From Phragmites australis (Eukaryota > Streptophyta > Magnoliopsida > Poales > Poaceae): a stretch of 64,000 nucleotides of DNA. Location of the stretch: contig NC_084938.1 of NCBI RefSeq assembly GCF_958298935.1, forward strand, positions 20,875,501 to 20,939,500, written 5' to 3'. Positions 10,448 through 22,233 of this stretch are shown piece by piece; within the stretch, counting starts at the first letter, position 1, and each line of letters opens with the position of its first letter. The notes below the pieces were generated by a model that worked only from the letters and a program-made list of their open reading frames with translations, was not told the DNA's origin and did no database searches. The position numbers and the translations under genes are program-made.

Positions 10448-12274
10448 ATGTCACCCAAGAAGAAATCGAAGCCAGCCGGAGCAGTGGAAGCGTTGCCGGA
10501 ACCTCCAGCCACGGCTGGGCCTTCGGCCGATAGACCCCCTTCGGCCATACCAGGATCAAGTAATGCTTCGGCCGGGGGAACTTCGGGCGGACGAGAACAA
10601 CATTGCGAAGTTGAAATAGCACCACAAGGACCCAGTGATGACCGCTAGGACGAAGCAGTCCGGGTTAACGCGGAGCAAATGCGGGTCATGGAACCAATAG
10701 ATCGCACGCACTTTGAGCCTCCGGAAAAAGAAGGCGAAAGGGTGCGAAATGAAGAATGGGAAGATCTTGAAGACTTCGCAGAGTTTGAGAACGAGGAAGA
10801 AACAAATGAAGAAAGAACAGCAAGGCTAGAAGCCGAAGAGTTGGAAAGGCAGCTAGCGCAGAAGAAGCGCTTGTTGGATGGTCTAGCAGCAAGTCGGAAA
10901 GCCGCAGAGTACCGCAGGCGAGCGGATGAAGCTAGGAAAACATTGGAGAAAATCCAGGAAGAAATCGATATGCTCCACAAAGCGGAAGGCATGTCTCGCT
11001 GGCCAACGCCGCCGGGAGACATGGTACGAGCTTCGCAGGAGCTTCGGTGAAGGTCGTCCACGGGAGACCTGGAGTCCCCTTTGGCCATGGATTTGCAAAA
11101 TCAGCCATGGCCGCCAGGGTTCAAGATGCCCATGGTGGTTATGTTTGACGGAGAGTCAGACCCAAGAGAATTTGTGATGAGTTTCGAAGCAGCTGTGGAG
11201 TCTGCCGGAGGGGATGGTACAACCTTGGCGAAGGCCTTCGTATTGGCCATAAAAGGGATAGCAAGATCCTGGTACTCCGCGTTGCCCCCGGGATCCATAT
11301 ATTCATGGGAGCAATTACGTAGTGCACTATACAACAACTTCCAGGGGAATCGGGCAGACAAAATCACTGCACCCGACCTCTTCGCGCTGAAACAGCAACC
11401 AACAGAAACCTTGCAGAGCTACATGCGCCGCTTCGTACACATACGTTGTCAAGCGAAGGGGCTGAGCGAAGATACAATCATCGATGCCGCAATACAGGGC
11501 ATCAGAGGCGGGCTATTAGCAGGAAAGCTCACGAGAAAAAGACCCGGAAGCGTCCAAGAGCTGCTCAATAAGTTGGAAGAGTACTCAAGATCTGAGGTCG
11601 ATCATCTTCGAAGGAAAAACGAAATGGCAGCTTCCAAAGTAAAACTACATGCACCAGCTAGAGAGGCAGGCAACAGCAATCCTAGAGACAAACTGCACCA
11701 TCCAAGAAAGCCCGAAGGCTCTGACTATCCAAGGCAAAAAGAAGTCAATTAGATTAATCCCAGCCCGCTCGAAGCCGCTCAAGGAGTAGGCGAAGCTTAC
11801 AGTGTGGCCAATAGGGGAGGCCGAGCCGGTAGAGGAAGAGGCCGCGGAGGCCGAGGAGGACGGGTTCCGCAGGACTCAGCAACCTTTTACTGCAAACTGC
11901 ATGGCGAAGGAGCCGGCCACCAGACCAAACAATGCTCGCAGGTTGTGGCTATGAAAGAAAGCTTGGCGAAGCAGTCTCTTGATCACGCAGGGACAGTGCA
12001 CCATGCAGCAAGCTTCGGAAGAAGCGAAGGGTGGCAGAACCACAATCAGAACATGGCGTTTGCGAACCAATGGCAACAAATTCCTGCACCACAGTATACA
12101 CCTGCAACTTCAGCTCAGTTTGATCAAACTAGGCAAATGAACCTCCAGGGGGACCTACCTCCGCCACCACCGAGACCTGCGATCGAAGCACCACCAGAAA
12201 GTAACAAATCAGTTAGCACGATAAATTGTGGGTACAACGTGATGTTGGCCATTTCAGGGGGATCTAACCAGTAG
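10448..12274 (+). pseudogene. gag of the Tat gypsy element
   Basis: One frame runs from ATG 10448 with in-frame stops at about 10646 (TAG), 11048 (TGA), 11750 (TAG) and one ending at 12274. The N-terminal third is a highly charged coiled-coil (about 10740-10980). A retrotransposon gag domain follows (11100-11600; MSFEAAVESAGGDG, YNNFQGNRAD, LQSYMRRFVHIR). A basic Gly/Arg run (11812-11870) and a zinc-knuckle-like motif CKLHGEGAGHQTKQC (about 11893-11937) come next. In this lineage gag packages the RNA and is usually fused to pol; here the frame is lost again near 12415 by a small deletion. Confidence 0.9.
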
Positions 12275-12370
12275 ACAGAATCTAAGAGACAACAAAAAGA
12301 ATATGTGCGAAGGGTTAACCACGTCGGAGTGGGACCAACGTACATTAATTCAAGGTGGTCAAACATTCCC

Positions 12371-13090
12371 ATTACATTCTCGTAAGAGGATATGAGGGTC
12401 TTAGACTATCCACACAGATGCCTTCGTCATTACAGCAAACATCTCGGGAAATGAAGTACACAGGATCTTGATCAACGGAGGAAGCTCAGCGGACATCATC
12501 TTCGCTGATGCCTTCGACAAAATGGGGCTGCGACGAAGTGACTTAAAGCAAGTTGGATCGCCATTGCTAGGCTTCAGCGAAAACACAATTAACGCTCTGG
12601 GAAAAATAACAATCACAGTGTTGTTTGGAGAAGAGATGAATTTCCGCACAGAACACATTACCTTCGATGCGGTGGACATTGATTACCCATACAATGCGAT
12701 ATTTGGAAGGGGAGTTCTCAATACATTTGGAGCAATACCGCACCATGCATACTTGTGCATGAAGATGCCTGGCCCGGAAGGAGTCATAAAGGTATTAGGA
12801 GACCAGCGAGTGGCTAGAATCGAAGTGGGAATAGCTCCAGGAAGACGAAATGTCCACATGATAACAGACCCTTCGACCGATCAGGAAGAAAATTGCAACC
12901 AGCCGAAAATAGGCAAGGTAGCGAAGGCTGCACCAGAAGGAGCGACCAGAATAGTACAGCTACATCAAGAAAAAGAAGATAAAAAGGTCACTATAGGAGC
13001 GGAGGCTCCGGTGGAGGACCAGCAGCAACTTGTAATGTTCCTCCGCGGTAACAACGATGTCTTTGCTTGGTCTCCTAAGGACCTGCAAGG
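12371..13090 (+). pseudogene. Aspartic protease region of gypsy pol
   Basis: The motif [12 protein letters not shown] (near 12465-12500) stands where Tat proteases have an Asp-containing active site (DGGSS or DSGSS). The catalytic Asp is Asn here (codon aac), a G-to-A change. The downstream [21 protein letters not shown] stretch is typical of the domain end. The protease would cut Gag-Pol; this copy should be inactive. Confidence 0.85.
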
Positions 13091-14309
13091 AGTAAGTCGG
13101 GAAATCATTCAGCACAACTTAAATGTGGACCCTAAAGCGAAGCCAAGGAAGCATAAGCTTAGGAAAGCTTCAGGTGAAAGAGAAGAAGCAGCGAAGGCTA
13201 AAGTGGAAAAACTGCTCGATGCCGGAGTCAGACGCGAAGTAATGCACTCAGAGTGGTTGGCTAACCCGGTGTTAGTAAGGAAAAGTAACGGAAAATGAAG
13301 AATGTGCATCGACTTCACAGACTTAAACAAAGCTTGTCCCAAGGACGACTTCCCATTGCCTAGAATTGATCAGCTGGTAGACTCCGCGGCTGGTTGCGAG
13401 ATGTTAAGCTTTCTAGATGCATATGCAGGGTACCACCAGATATGGATGGCGAAGGAAGACGAGGACAGGACAAGTTTCAGAACCTCCTTCGGCCTATACT
13501 GCTTCATGAGGATGCCATTCGGACTCCGAAACGCTGGCGCAACCTTCACCAGGTTGGTGCAGACAATATTAAGATCACAGCTAGGACACAATGTCTTGGC
13601 CTATGTTAATGATATAGTGGTCAAGAGTACCAGAAGGAGCCAACATCTCGAAGACCTGCGGGAAACCTTCGGAAGCCTGCAAAAAGTAGGCTTAAAGTTG
13701 AATCTAGAGAAATGCGTCTTCGAAGTATAATCTGGAAGACTACAAGGGTTTTTGGTGTCGAAGAGAGGCATCGAAATGGATCCTCAGAAGATACAAGCAA
13801 TTTTAGATATGAAACCCCCACAAAACAGAAAGCAAGCTCAATGCTTGGCAGGAAGATTGGCGGCATTGAACAGGTTCATTGCAAAATCTGCAGAGCGAAG
13901 TTTACCATTCTTCAAAGTGTTAAAAAGCTCCGACCCTTTCAAATGGGATGCGGACCAGCAAGCAGCCTTTGATGAGTTAAAAAGCTACATGACGAAGCTT
14001 ACAACACTGATCAGCCCGGATCCAGGCGCGGATTTGTTGTTATACATAGCGGCATCCCCTTCGGCAGTCAGCGCTGTACTTGTGCAGGAAAAACCCAAAG
14101 ACAACAGACTACGCCAAGTACCAATATATTATGTATCGGAAGCTCTAGCAGGCCCAAAAAAGTCGTACACAGAGTTGGAAAAAGTAGCGTATGCACTGGT
14201 AATGGCATCCCGCAAGCTTTGCCACTACTTCACGTCTCACAGGATTACAGTACCAACTTCCTTGCCCCTTCGCGACATGTTTGAAAACAAAGAAGCCATT
14301 GAAGAGTAG
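13091..14309 (+). pseudogene. Reverse transcriptase and first RNase H of gypsy pol
   Basis: RT motifs are clear: CIDFTDLNKACPKDDFPLPR, FLDAYAGYHQI, FGLYCFMRMPFGLRNAGATF. The active-site box reads YVNDIVVKS, so the first Asp of the usual YVDD is Asn (G to A). TGA at 13296-13298 and TAA at 13728-13730 interrupt the frame. The connection and RNase H part (YVSEALAGPKKSYTELEKVAYALV) ends at TAG 14307-14309, after which the frame shifts. Both the stops and the active-site change kill the enzyme. Confidence 0.92.
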
Positions 14310-14314
14310 CGAAG

Positions 14315-14870
14315 TTGGCAACGGAGGTCGCTCCATTCATGATTGTTTTTTTGGCAAGAACATCATTGAAATCGCAAGCATTGGCAGACTTCGTGGCGGA
14401 ATGGACGCCCTTAACCGAAGCCCCAAATGATGAACCGCTAGAACCTGTCTGGACCGCATATTGCAACGGAGCTTGGGGAGCTACCGGAGCAAGAGTTTCG
14501 GCAATATTATTCTCACCTTCGGGGACAAAGCTAAGATATGCCGCTAGATTAGAGTTCCGCTCTACAAACAATACGGCGGAGTACGAGCAGTCCTCCTGGT
14601 ACTTCGCAAGGCGAAGGCTTTGGGCGCCCGGAGAGTGCTGGTTAAGACAGACTCGAAGGTCATAGCAAGTCAAATTGACAATACATTCCAGGCAAAAGAA
14701 CCAGAGCTGATTAAGTACAGAACAACGGTGCGAAGAATGGAAAAATACTTCCTGGGATTCACAGTCAAGAGTATATCAAGAAATGATAACTTCAAAGCAG
14801 ATGAGCTAGCGAAAGTGGCTTCGCAGAACCTGCCTATGCCTTCAGACGTTTTCTATCAGAAGCTGAGTGA
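14315..14870 (+). pseudogene. Second (archaeal-type) RNase H of gypsy pol
   Basis: The region has the pattern of the additional RNase H found in Tat elements: SQALADFVAEW, then WTAYCNGAWGATGARVSAILFSP, then FRSTNNTAEYE, then VLVKTDSKVIASQI. The first catalytic Asp (normally in a DGA/DGS box) is Asn here. A one-base deletion near 14590 moves the frame from the 14315 frame to the 14620 frame. A second RNase H is a lineage marker that supports the Tat assignment. Confidence 0.85.
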
Positions 14871-15059
14871 ACCAGCCCCTGAAGACACTTTGAACCAAAC
14901 ATGTCTCGTTGTGACAATCGAAAGTGAAGATTGGCGTTCTCCAATATTGGCTTATCTTCGCGGTCAGAGAAACATCGAAGATCATGTCAGGACAAAGCGC
15001 ATGGCCCAGAGAGCCAGAAACTACAAAGTTATGGGAAATAATTTGTACAAAGCCGGGGT

Positions 15060-16148
15060 CTGCGCACCATTCTTGCGATGCATATCCCAAAAAGAAGGAC
15101 AGAACCTGTTAAGAGAAATTCAAAGCGGGTTGTGCGGTTCTCATGTCGGCACAAGGGCTCTAGTCAAAAAAGCATATAGGCAGGGCTTCTATTGGCCGAC
15201 GGCTGTAAATGATGCGGATCAAATGGTCCAAAGTTGTCAGCAGTGTCAGTTCTGGGCGAAGGGTCAAACAGACCCACGACGAAGACACAGCTCATTTCGC
15301 CGATTTGGCCACTAAGGCGGTGGGGAATCGACATTGTTGGACAGCTGCCACCAGCCCCAGGAAATTTGCGATATGCTGTAGTTGCGGTAGAGTACTTCTC
15401 AAAATCGGTTGAGGCAATGCCACTCGTAAGCATAACATCAAGAAACATACAGAAATTCCTATGGCAAAATATCGTATGCCACTTCGGAGTCCCAAGCGAA
15501 GTAACCGTGGACAATGGCACTCAATTCGATGGTGCCGGTTTCAGGGATTTCTGCAATAGACTGGGGATAAAAGTAATTTTTGCATCCGTATACCACACAC
15601 AATCTAATGGGGCAGTTGAGAGAGCGAATGGCATCATCTTCGCTGGTGTCGCGAAGCGTCTTCAAGGGTTGCCAAAAGGGAAGTGGGTCGAAGAATTGCC
15701 CAAGGTGCTATGGTCATTAAGAACAACGGTTGCAAGACCGACCGGGTACACGCCATTTCGCCTCCTCTTCGGCGAAGAGGCCATGACCCCAGAGGAATGT
15801 AAAACCAAATCATTCAGGGTCAGAAACGAACCAGAGCAAGGCGAAGAGTTATCATCGAAGGATGCCCTTGAAGAACTAAGATTGCAAGCCGTAGAAAATC
15901 TGGCCAAGTATCAACAGGAGACAAGAAAATGGAGAGATAGGAATATATCCGAAAAAACCTTCGCCCCTGGAGATGTGGTGCTGCGAAGATTCGGAACAAC
16001 ATCGGTGGGAAAACTTCAGAGTAAATGGGATGGCCCTTTCTTAGTCAAAAGATCGTTAAGACCTGGCTCATATCATTTAGCTAATATGGAAGGTGAGGAG
16101 CTTCCGCACACCTGGAACGCAGACAATCTTCGCAAGTTCTACGCCTGA
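15060..16148 (+). pseudogene. Integrase of gypsy pol
   Basis: The zinc-binding H2C2 region precedes the core (GSHVGTRALVKKAYRQGFYWP, then CQQCQF); the first His position appears to be Gln (IQSG). A frameshift occurs near 15270. The core itself reads through with all three acidic positions: WGIDIVG, VDNGTQFD, and NGAVERAN. The C-terminal part ends naturally at TGA 16146-16148 with HTWNADNLRKFYA. Integrase inserts the cDNA; here the core is intact but unreachable by normal translation. Confidence 0.92.
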
Positions 16149-16510
16149 AAGCTGGCGACCAAGTCGAAGACTTCTATCTAATTTTTCTTTCGCAATATTT
16201 CTTGTAATCAATTTGTAAAGGAACTGCACTCTTTTCCTCACAGGGGGACCCCTTCGTTAGGGGGTGAGGTTTTTAACGAGGCAGGAACCCATGTAAACGT
16301 TGATATAGTAGTACCCCCAGAAAATACTGCTCGTCTCGAGTATTAGTAGTTTATCGTCAAAGCGCGGCAACCTAGGGGTGGATTGGCGCAGCAATCGACG
16401 ACGCGAGGGTGGTGCGAAGTGTAAGCAAAAAGACGTACACTTTCGACCTTTTTTTAAAAAAAATATAAAACAAAAAAGAGAGAGAACGGGAGTACAAAAA
16501 CCATCCGGGG

Positions 16511-17045
16511 GCTAAGAGTGCCTGCCCCCGCACCGAAGGAAAAACAAACCTTCGGGATAAAAACCGAAGTGTCGCTTGACCTACGAAAAGGCGGCGTACT
16601 TCGAGCAAAAGCCGGGCGCTAAGAGTGCATGCCCCCGCACCGAAGGAAAAACAAACCTTCGGAAGAAAAACCGAAGTGTCGCTTGACCTACGAAAAGGCG
16701 GCGCACTTCGAGAAAAAGTCGGAGGCTAAGAGTGCCTGCCCCCGTACCGAAGGAAAAACAAACATTCGGAAGAAAAAACGAAGTCTCTTAACCTACGAAA
16801 AGGCGGCGCACTTCGAGCAAAAGTCGGGGGTTAAGAGTGCCTGCCCCCGCACCAAAGAAAAAACAAACCTTCGGAAGAAAAAACCGAAGTGTCGCTTGAC
16901 ATGCGAAAAAGGCGGCGCACTTCGGGCGGAAGTCGGGGGCTAAGAGCGCTTGCCCCCGCACCGAAGAAAAAGCAAACCTTCGGAAGATAAGTCGAAGAGT
17001 TGTCCAACCTAACAAAAGGCGGACCAAACGACTAACGCAAAATCG
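16511..17045 (+). repeat. Five tandem copies of a 107-bp unit
   Basis: Copies start at about 16511, 16618, 16725, 16830 and 16939 with the phrase g(c/t)taagagtgc(c/a)tgcccccg. Each contains accgaaggaaaaacaaacc and a cttcgag word. They follow pol and precede the antisense ORF. Tandem arrays in this untranslated segment are a known habit of Tat-type elements. A G-rich tract (17098-17114) lies just downstream. Confidence 0.92.
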
Positions 17046-17309
17046 TTCGATCAACGGCATAAATCTCTACAAGCCGAAGTTACCTACGACTAAAAATGGG
17101 GGGAGGGGGGGGGGACGGCGTTTAAAAAAAAACTGTGCAATCGCAGGAAACTGCGGCAAAAATCGGGGGGACGGTGTCGCTCGGTACGTTGTGCCCGAAG
17201 CCCCTCCCCTCCGTAAGATTTGGAAATGTCTCAAATCGCAAAAGACGCTTCGGGCGCGATGTCGCCGAAGTGTAACAAAAGAAAACAAGTCATAATGCAA
17301 ATACAAAAT

Positions 17310-20300
17310 TTATTCCGCAGAGTGATCAATATCTGGATGAACAAAATCCTTGTACCAACGGCTGAAAGCAAATTGAAAAGCAACGCCTTCGCTTGTGTGA
17401 AAATGCGTTGTTGGGGCCAGTGGGGCCCCAACATGAGTCGAATACGATGGAGATGCTCGAAGATTATCTTTGCCGCCGTCGTGCTTTACTACTTGCGAAG
17501 AAGGGCCACGGCGATAGCAAAGTTGCGGCCGGCGCAGAAGGGGCTCTTCGTCTTGAGGCTCAACCTTTGGCTCAAGGAGCACAGACGGACCTTCGACGTC
17601 TCCTCTCGCCATACGGCGCAGATCGCGTTCAGCTCGGCGACTAGCTAGCGTTGAAGGACTAAGGGATTTCCAAAACGCTTTCATCCTAGCATTCATATCA
17701 TCATACGATCTACACTTCGCATGCCAATACCGCTCCAGCTCGATATCGGCATGATGACGGTGAAAAGATTCCCAGCAAGACTAAGACACATAAAAATTAT
17801 CCCTCATCATGGTAAGGGGGACAGCTTCTTCGGCTACCTGCGCAGTGTCTGAAGGAAGGACCTGCGCAGGGAGCGCAACAAGTCAAAAACACTTCAAAGC
17901 AAATATAAGATATATTACGCCACCAATGTGTTACATTGCCAAAATCACAAAAGCGAAACCAAAAACAAAACAACGCTTCGCGCTGAATCAGCCCACCTTT
18001 CCAGTATCTTCGGCCGTCGCGGTTGTCGCTTTGGACGAGGGATCATCCCTCGCCTTGGCCTGGAAAAAAGATATTTGATTACAAATAATTTATTTATGAG
18101 CTTTGACCAGATAACAGAATATGGAAATCAGCGTACCTGTTTTCGGTTCATCTCCGCTTCCCGAAGAGCGAGCTCGCGACCGTGCTTTCACCAGTAGTTG
18201 GTGGTAAATGATCGAGCGGTGCTCTTCGACACCTTCGTAACGGCCGAAATCGACAGGTCCATCGGATACTGGAAGGAGGGCTTCTGAAGAGCAGTATGAT
18301 GGTCACAACCCGTCATCTCAGTAGACTGCACGAGACTTCAGGCAGCAGCCATCGCGCAGAAGTCGCCATAGAGTTGAGCAGCAGGCAGAAGGCTTCCGCT
18401 GGTCTCGTTGATCCAACCTATGAGTCCCCCCAGCCCGACAAGATCTATTGTTGGGGGAGTCGCCGAGGCACCAATACCTTCGAAGGTATGGCTGATGGCT
18501 TCGCATGCGGCAACTGCCGTCGGCTCGAGCTCCCCAATAACATTAAGAGCATCTTCGGAAAAAGCCTTCGCCTCGCTCAATTCGGATTGCAGCCGCTGCG
18601 CTTTTGCTTTGTCCGACGCACAAAGTGCCTACAGGTCGCACACTTGCGCCTCGGAGGACTGTAGGTTTTGGCGCAGGTAGTTCACTTCGTCTTCATCAAT
18701 TTGCTTCTCCGAGCGAAGGGTGCTGAGCTCTTTTTCAAGCTATTCCAGGCGCGATTTAGCATCCCTCGCTCGACACGATAACTCGCGTTTTTGGTCTTCG
18801 GCTTTTTCTGCCCGCTTTTGTAACATATCAATCTGTGCATGTGCACTCTGAGCCCGGGCTTCGTATTTCTTAGCTTGCTTACGCTGAGCCCGCGATAGAA
18901 GCAACGCCTGGAATGTCGAACACAAGTCAGCAAAATTCTAAGTACAATAATATTAGAAAATAACAATATACCTTCGCAATGATCACGTCGGAGGCATCGA
19001 GCAGCTCGTTAGCGGGTCTCTGGCCGAGAGGGATTTCAAGTTCGGGGAGGACGAAGGTGCTAAAAATCATCTTCGCGTCCTCAACCTCCCCGGCGCTTGC
19101 TTCAACGCCTCAGGCGCAATGGCCTTCGCGTCAAGCAGCCCGCCGAGGCCCATCAATCCTTTCCGCCGCGGTGGGGAGCAATCGGTGTCGATGTTTCGGT
19201 CTTAGAGGACGAGCTCGAAGGCGAAGAGGGCGAAGAATATGCCACCACTTCAACGTTATCGGTACCCTCGGCTTCGGGCTCCCGAGTGGTGGCCTTAGGT
19301 ACCATCCCTGCCTCTGTCAACTCTTCATCATCGCTCAGGATCAGTGTTGGAAGATCAACGCGGGAGTAGAACAATGACTTTGAAGCCTGGCCCTCCTGGG
19401 TGCCTTCGGAAGTCTCCCGCCGGGGCATATCATGCGACACAGCGGAACCCTCCGGAGATGTTTCTGCATGGGCAACTTCGGGTGCAGCTTTGCGTGGCCT
19501 CTTCCGGAGGGTGAGAGCTTCCTTTGTCCGACCTCACTTCGGCGATTGTTCAGGGTGTTTTCTTTTTGTTGAAGGGCCGCCGGCGGCCTCTTCGCCCGCG
19601 TTCGCTGCCGAAGAACCTTCCCTGCCACCCTGCAGCACGGTGGTGACCTTCGGCCGTTCAAGATAGGATAGGCCTCGATATTCAAAGACTCTATTCAATC
19701 TTCGAATGAGGCCTTGTTCAGCACACAGCTGTGCTTCGCCTGGTGTAAACTTGCCGACCAGCATTGCAACCCTGGTCTCTACTTCGGCCACGACAAATCT
19801 GGAAAATGTCAAAACCGTTAAGCAAGGACGAAGACATAAATTGTATGAATGACTATGGATAAGCAAGTACCTGCGAAGCCATGTACAGCAGGGTGGGGTC
19901 GGCAAAGCCCCTTAGGCCCTTCTTCCCCGAACTTCGGAATAGCCCAATCCCGGCTCAGGGGCCAAACTTCGGCAGCTATGAACTCCTCCACCAGGTCGCG
20001 AGTTGAAAGATATTTCGCGCACCTGGCGAAGGCCTCGAGAGCCGTCTGTTGCGACGACTTCAGTCGGACGTGCGTGGTTTCCCTTCACCTCTTCGCATTT
20101 TGATACGAGAAATTCCTCGGTGTCCATCTTGTGGTAGAACCACCATTGGGTCCAGTCACTGGGCCATTTGTTCTTATACACCACGACGGGCGTAGTTAGC
20201 CCAGCGCGGTACGCGAAATTCAAGCACCCATAGTGAGCTTCGCTCTAAACTCCACGAGCGAAGACTGGTTTGGGTTGGTGATGAAGTCGGTGTGCGGCAG

Positions 20301-20676
20301 CGAAGGCCCTGGCGGATGCTTTCACACCTTCTGAACGAGCTGCCCAGGCGAAGAGCCCCATCCTCACTATTGCGTTGGGGGTCAGTTGATGGAGATAGAC
20401 TTCGAACAATTTCAGTACTTTAATGACCATCTCATCGCACGGGAGGCGAAGACCTGCTCGGAAGTAATGCACAAACACAACCGCTTCGTCATCGGCCGGC
20501 TCCGGTGTCTCCTGTTGCCCGGGGAGCCGGACCTTCGAAACATCGCTAATTAACCCTTCCCTCACAAGGCCGGCCAGCACTTCGCTGTCCACCTTGGACT
20601 GCCCGATCCAGTATGTCTTCGGGCGAGAGGATCGAAGCTTCGGCGCCATCTGGTCCAAAGAGATTGCCTCGAACAT
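17310..20676 (-). pseudogene. Antisense spliced ORF (aORF) of the Tat element, gypsy-type putative transposase domain
   Basis: Read on the minus strand from ATG 20676, the first exon encodes PKTYWIGQSKVDSEVL and then the signature VVFVHYFRAGLRLPCDEMVI followed by VYLHQLTPNAIVRMGLFAWA. This matches the plant 'putative gypsy type transposon' domain (Pfam family Transposase_28, from memory). A TAG near 20247 is the first break; the frame continues to about 19915. Further exons carry acidic, serine-rich and coiled-coil segments (around 18580-18920) and a last exon ending at 17310. Three clean GT...AG introns are visible: 19870-19799, 18971-18908 and 18136-18060. Function is unknown; related ORFs are described in Tat elements. 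A TATA box lies upstream at 20799-20806. Confidence 0.8.
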
Positions 20677-20798
20677 CAGATTGCGCGAAGAGTTGAAAAC
20701 CGGGGCTTCCTCTGAAAGGCTCGAGAAAGTTTAGTCGACTTCGTACAAGAGCGACAGCTTCAGCAAAGGCATGGTAAAAAATATTGGCAGCAGCGTGA

Positions 20799-20806
20799 TA
20801 TTTATA
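20799..20806 (-). promoter_or_regulatory. TATA box for the antisense ORF
   Basis: TATAAATA on the minus strand, about 125 bp before the ATG at 20676. Its position suits a transcript that runs against gag-pol. Confidence 0.5.
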
Positions 20807-21110
20807 GTGTAAGGCGGTGGCGGTTACAATTGCCCACGTCGAAAATTGAACCGGCGTTGAAAACCATGCTTCGGTATACATCAAGAGCATTAAATGCAGG
20901 CGGTTACTGAGACCTTTCGGCAGTTACCTAGGAGCCTGGCAATCTATAAAAAAAACCTAATGATAATAATAAAACAAATTTTTTTCCCTTATACACAACA
21001 ATAATACTCAATGACATGCATTGACCCCAGTAGACTTCGACAGGCCGAAGGGGACGGCGTTGAGATATCTCGCAGGCTACAGGCTCGGCCTATCGAAGAT
21101 AAACCTTACC

Positions 21111-21123
21111 AGTAGGGGGCTAC
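21111..21123 (+). other. Polypurine tract of the Tat gypsy element
   Basis: agtagggggctac lies directly before the 3' LTR, where plus-strand DNA synthesis is primed in LTR retrotransposons. Confidence 0.65.
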
Positions 21124-21745
21124 TGTTGGGGATGATCTCCCGCCCCCCACTTCGGAGGGAACCACGAAGTCTACTGGAAATGCTGCGTGCTAGCCGTTGT
21201 GCTTTTGTTCTAGGGACTTCATCTGCAAGAGGCGAAGATCGTAGAGCTACGTTGGTCGAAGGGTGTAGGCGCGCTCGCACCTTCGATCTCCCATACCGGC
21301 GAAGTCGAAGGAGACCTTCGGCTGACGAGCGAAGCCCAGACCCGCAGTTCGTGGCGTTCGCAGCGGGCGAAGATGCAAGCCGACCTTCGCCGAGGGACGA
21401 AGGCTATCCGACGGACATCAGAGCTGAGGAGGCTTCGATGCCCTTCGGAGACAGGAATCGCCTCGACACAGTGGGCTCGATTTCGGTCGCTCGGGGTACT
21501 GCTGTAATTATGTGATTATGCTCATTTGTACCATAATGCTCCCGGATATTTCGGGAATGTAGCAGGTGAGGAGGTAGGATTTGTAAACCGCACCTGTGGT
21601 TGCCGGGTACAGGCTATAAATAGAGCCACAATGTACCTGGAAGAGGTATAAAAAAAATGTTCTGTCTCCAACACGTGTCACTCTGAGAGCCCTTCGATAT
21701 CTCCGTATCCGAAGACTCACCTTGTTTGGGATCCCGGTCCCAACA
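21124..21745 (+). repeat. 3' LTR of the Tat gypsy element
   Basis: The same length as the 5' LTR (622 bp), same ends, TATA box at 21615-21622. The pairwise differences are mostly transitions. Confidence 0.95.
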
Positions 21746-21860
21746 GCGAACATTCTCATCTCCTTGAGATTGCTCGTGTCTTTATGTTTGCCTCTTCTGT
21801 TCCACCTCATTTTTGGGCTGAGGCCCATGTGGATTCATGCGCTTCCAAGTTCTTCGCCAT
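21746..21860 (+). pseudogene. Ty1/copia integrase fragment, part 3
   Basis: The copia frame broken at 9790 resumes: HSHLLEIARVFMFASSVPPHFWAEAHVDS, split here into shorter phrases by its position after the gypsy 3' LTR. FWAEA is a hallmark of copia integrases. Similarity ends at about 21860. Confidence 0.85.
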
Positions 21861-22233
21861 CGGCTCATCCTGGTGTGCCCCTAGTAACTACCACCGCAGT
21901 GAGATTAGGGTCCATGGATGGGCGGATCGGGGAGCACGACTCCAAAATTAATGGGCCCATGCGGAGATCTGGCAGCAGCAGCTCTCATAGTGGCGGTGAT
22001 CCTGGTTGCCTGTGAGCTCTGCCATTTCCAGATCAAGAATAGCAGAGAGAGAGAGGGGCATGTGACAGTGTGAGGGAGATGGGGGCGGAACATGGTGGAG
22101 TGTTGCCAAGATGGACTCGTCTAATCTTCCCATGTGCGTTCCCTTAGATTAGAATCCGACGGCTTGTGGTGGTATGCGGATAGGAGCACAAAAGGCTCCA
22201 TGTTTGGAATCAAGTCTTTACCTAATGAAATTA
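21861..22233. other. Intron DNA with no recognisable element
   Basis: Moderate GC, a short GA run near 22045. No coding similarity recognised. Confidence 0.4.

Larger units (their letters stand above)
9791..21745 (+). mobile_element. Complete but dead Ty3/gypsy element, Tat lineage, 11,955 bp
   Basis: Two 622-bp LTRs flank gag-pol in one frame family, a 107-bp tandem array and an antisense spliced ORF. Target duplication is gcgag (9786-9790) and gcgaa (21746-21750), 4 of 5 matching. The gene order PR-RT-RH-second RNase H-INT and an antisense ORF between pol and the 3' LTR fit the Tat branch (Grande/RIRE2-like elements). By hand count the LTRs differ at about 38 of 622 positions (roughly 6%), so insertion was not recent. 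Frameshifts, stops and altered catalytic residues make it non-autonomous now. Confidence 0.9.
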
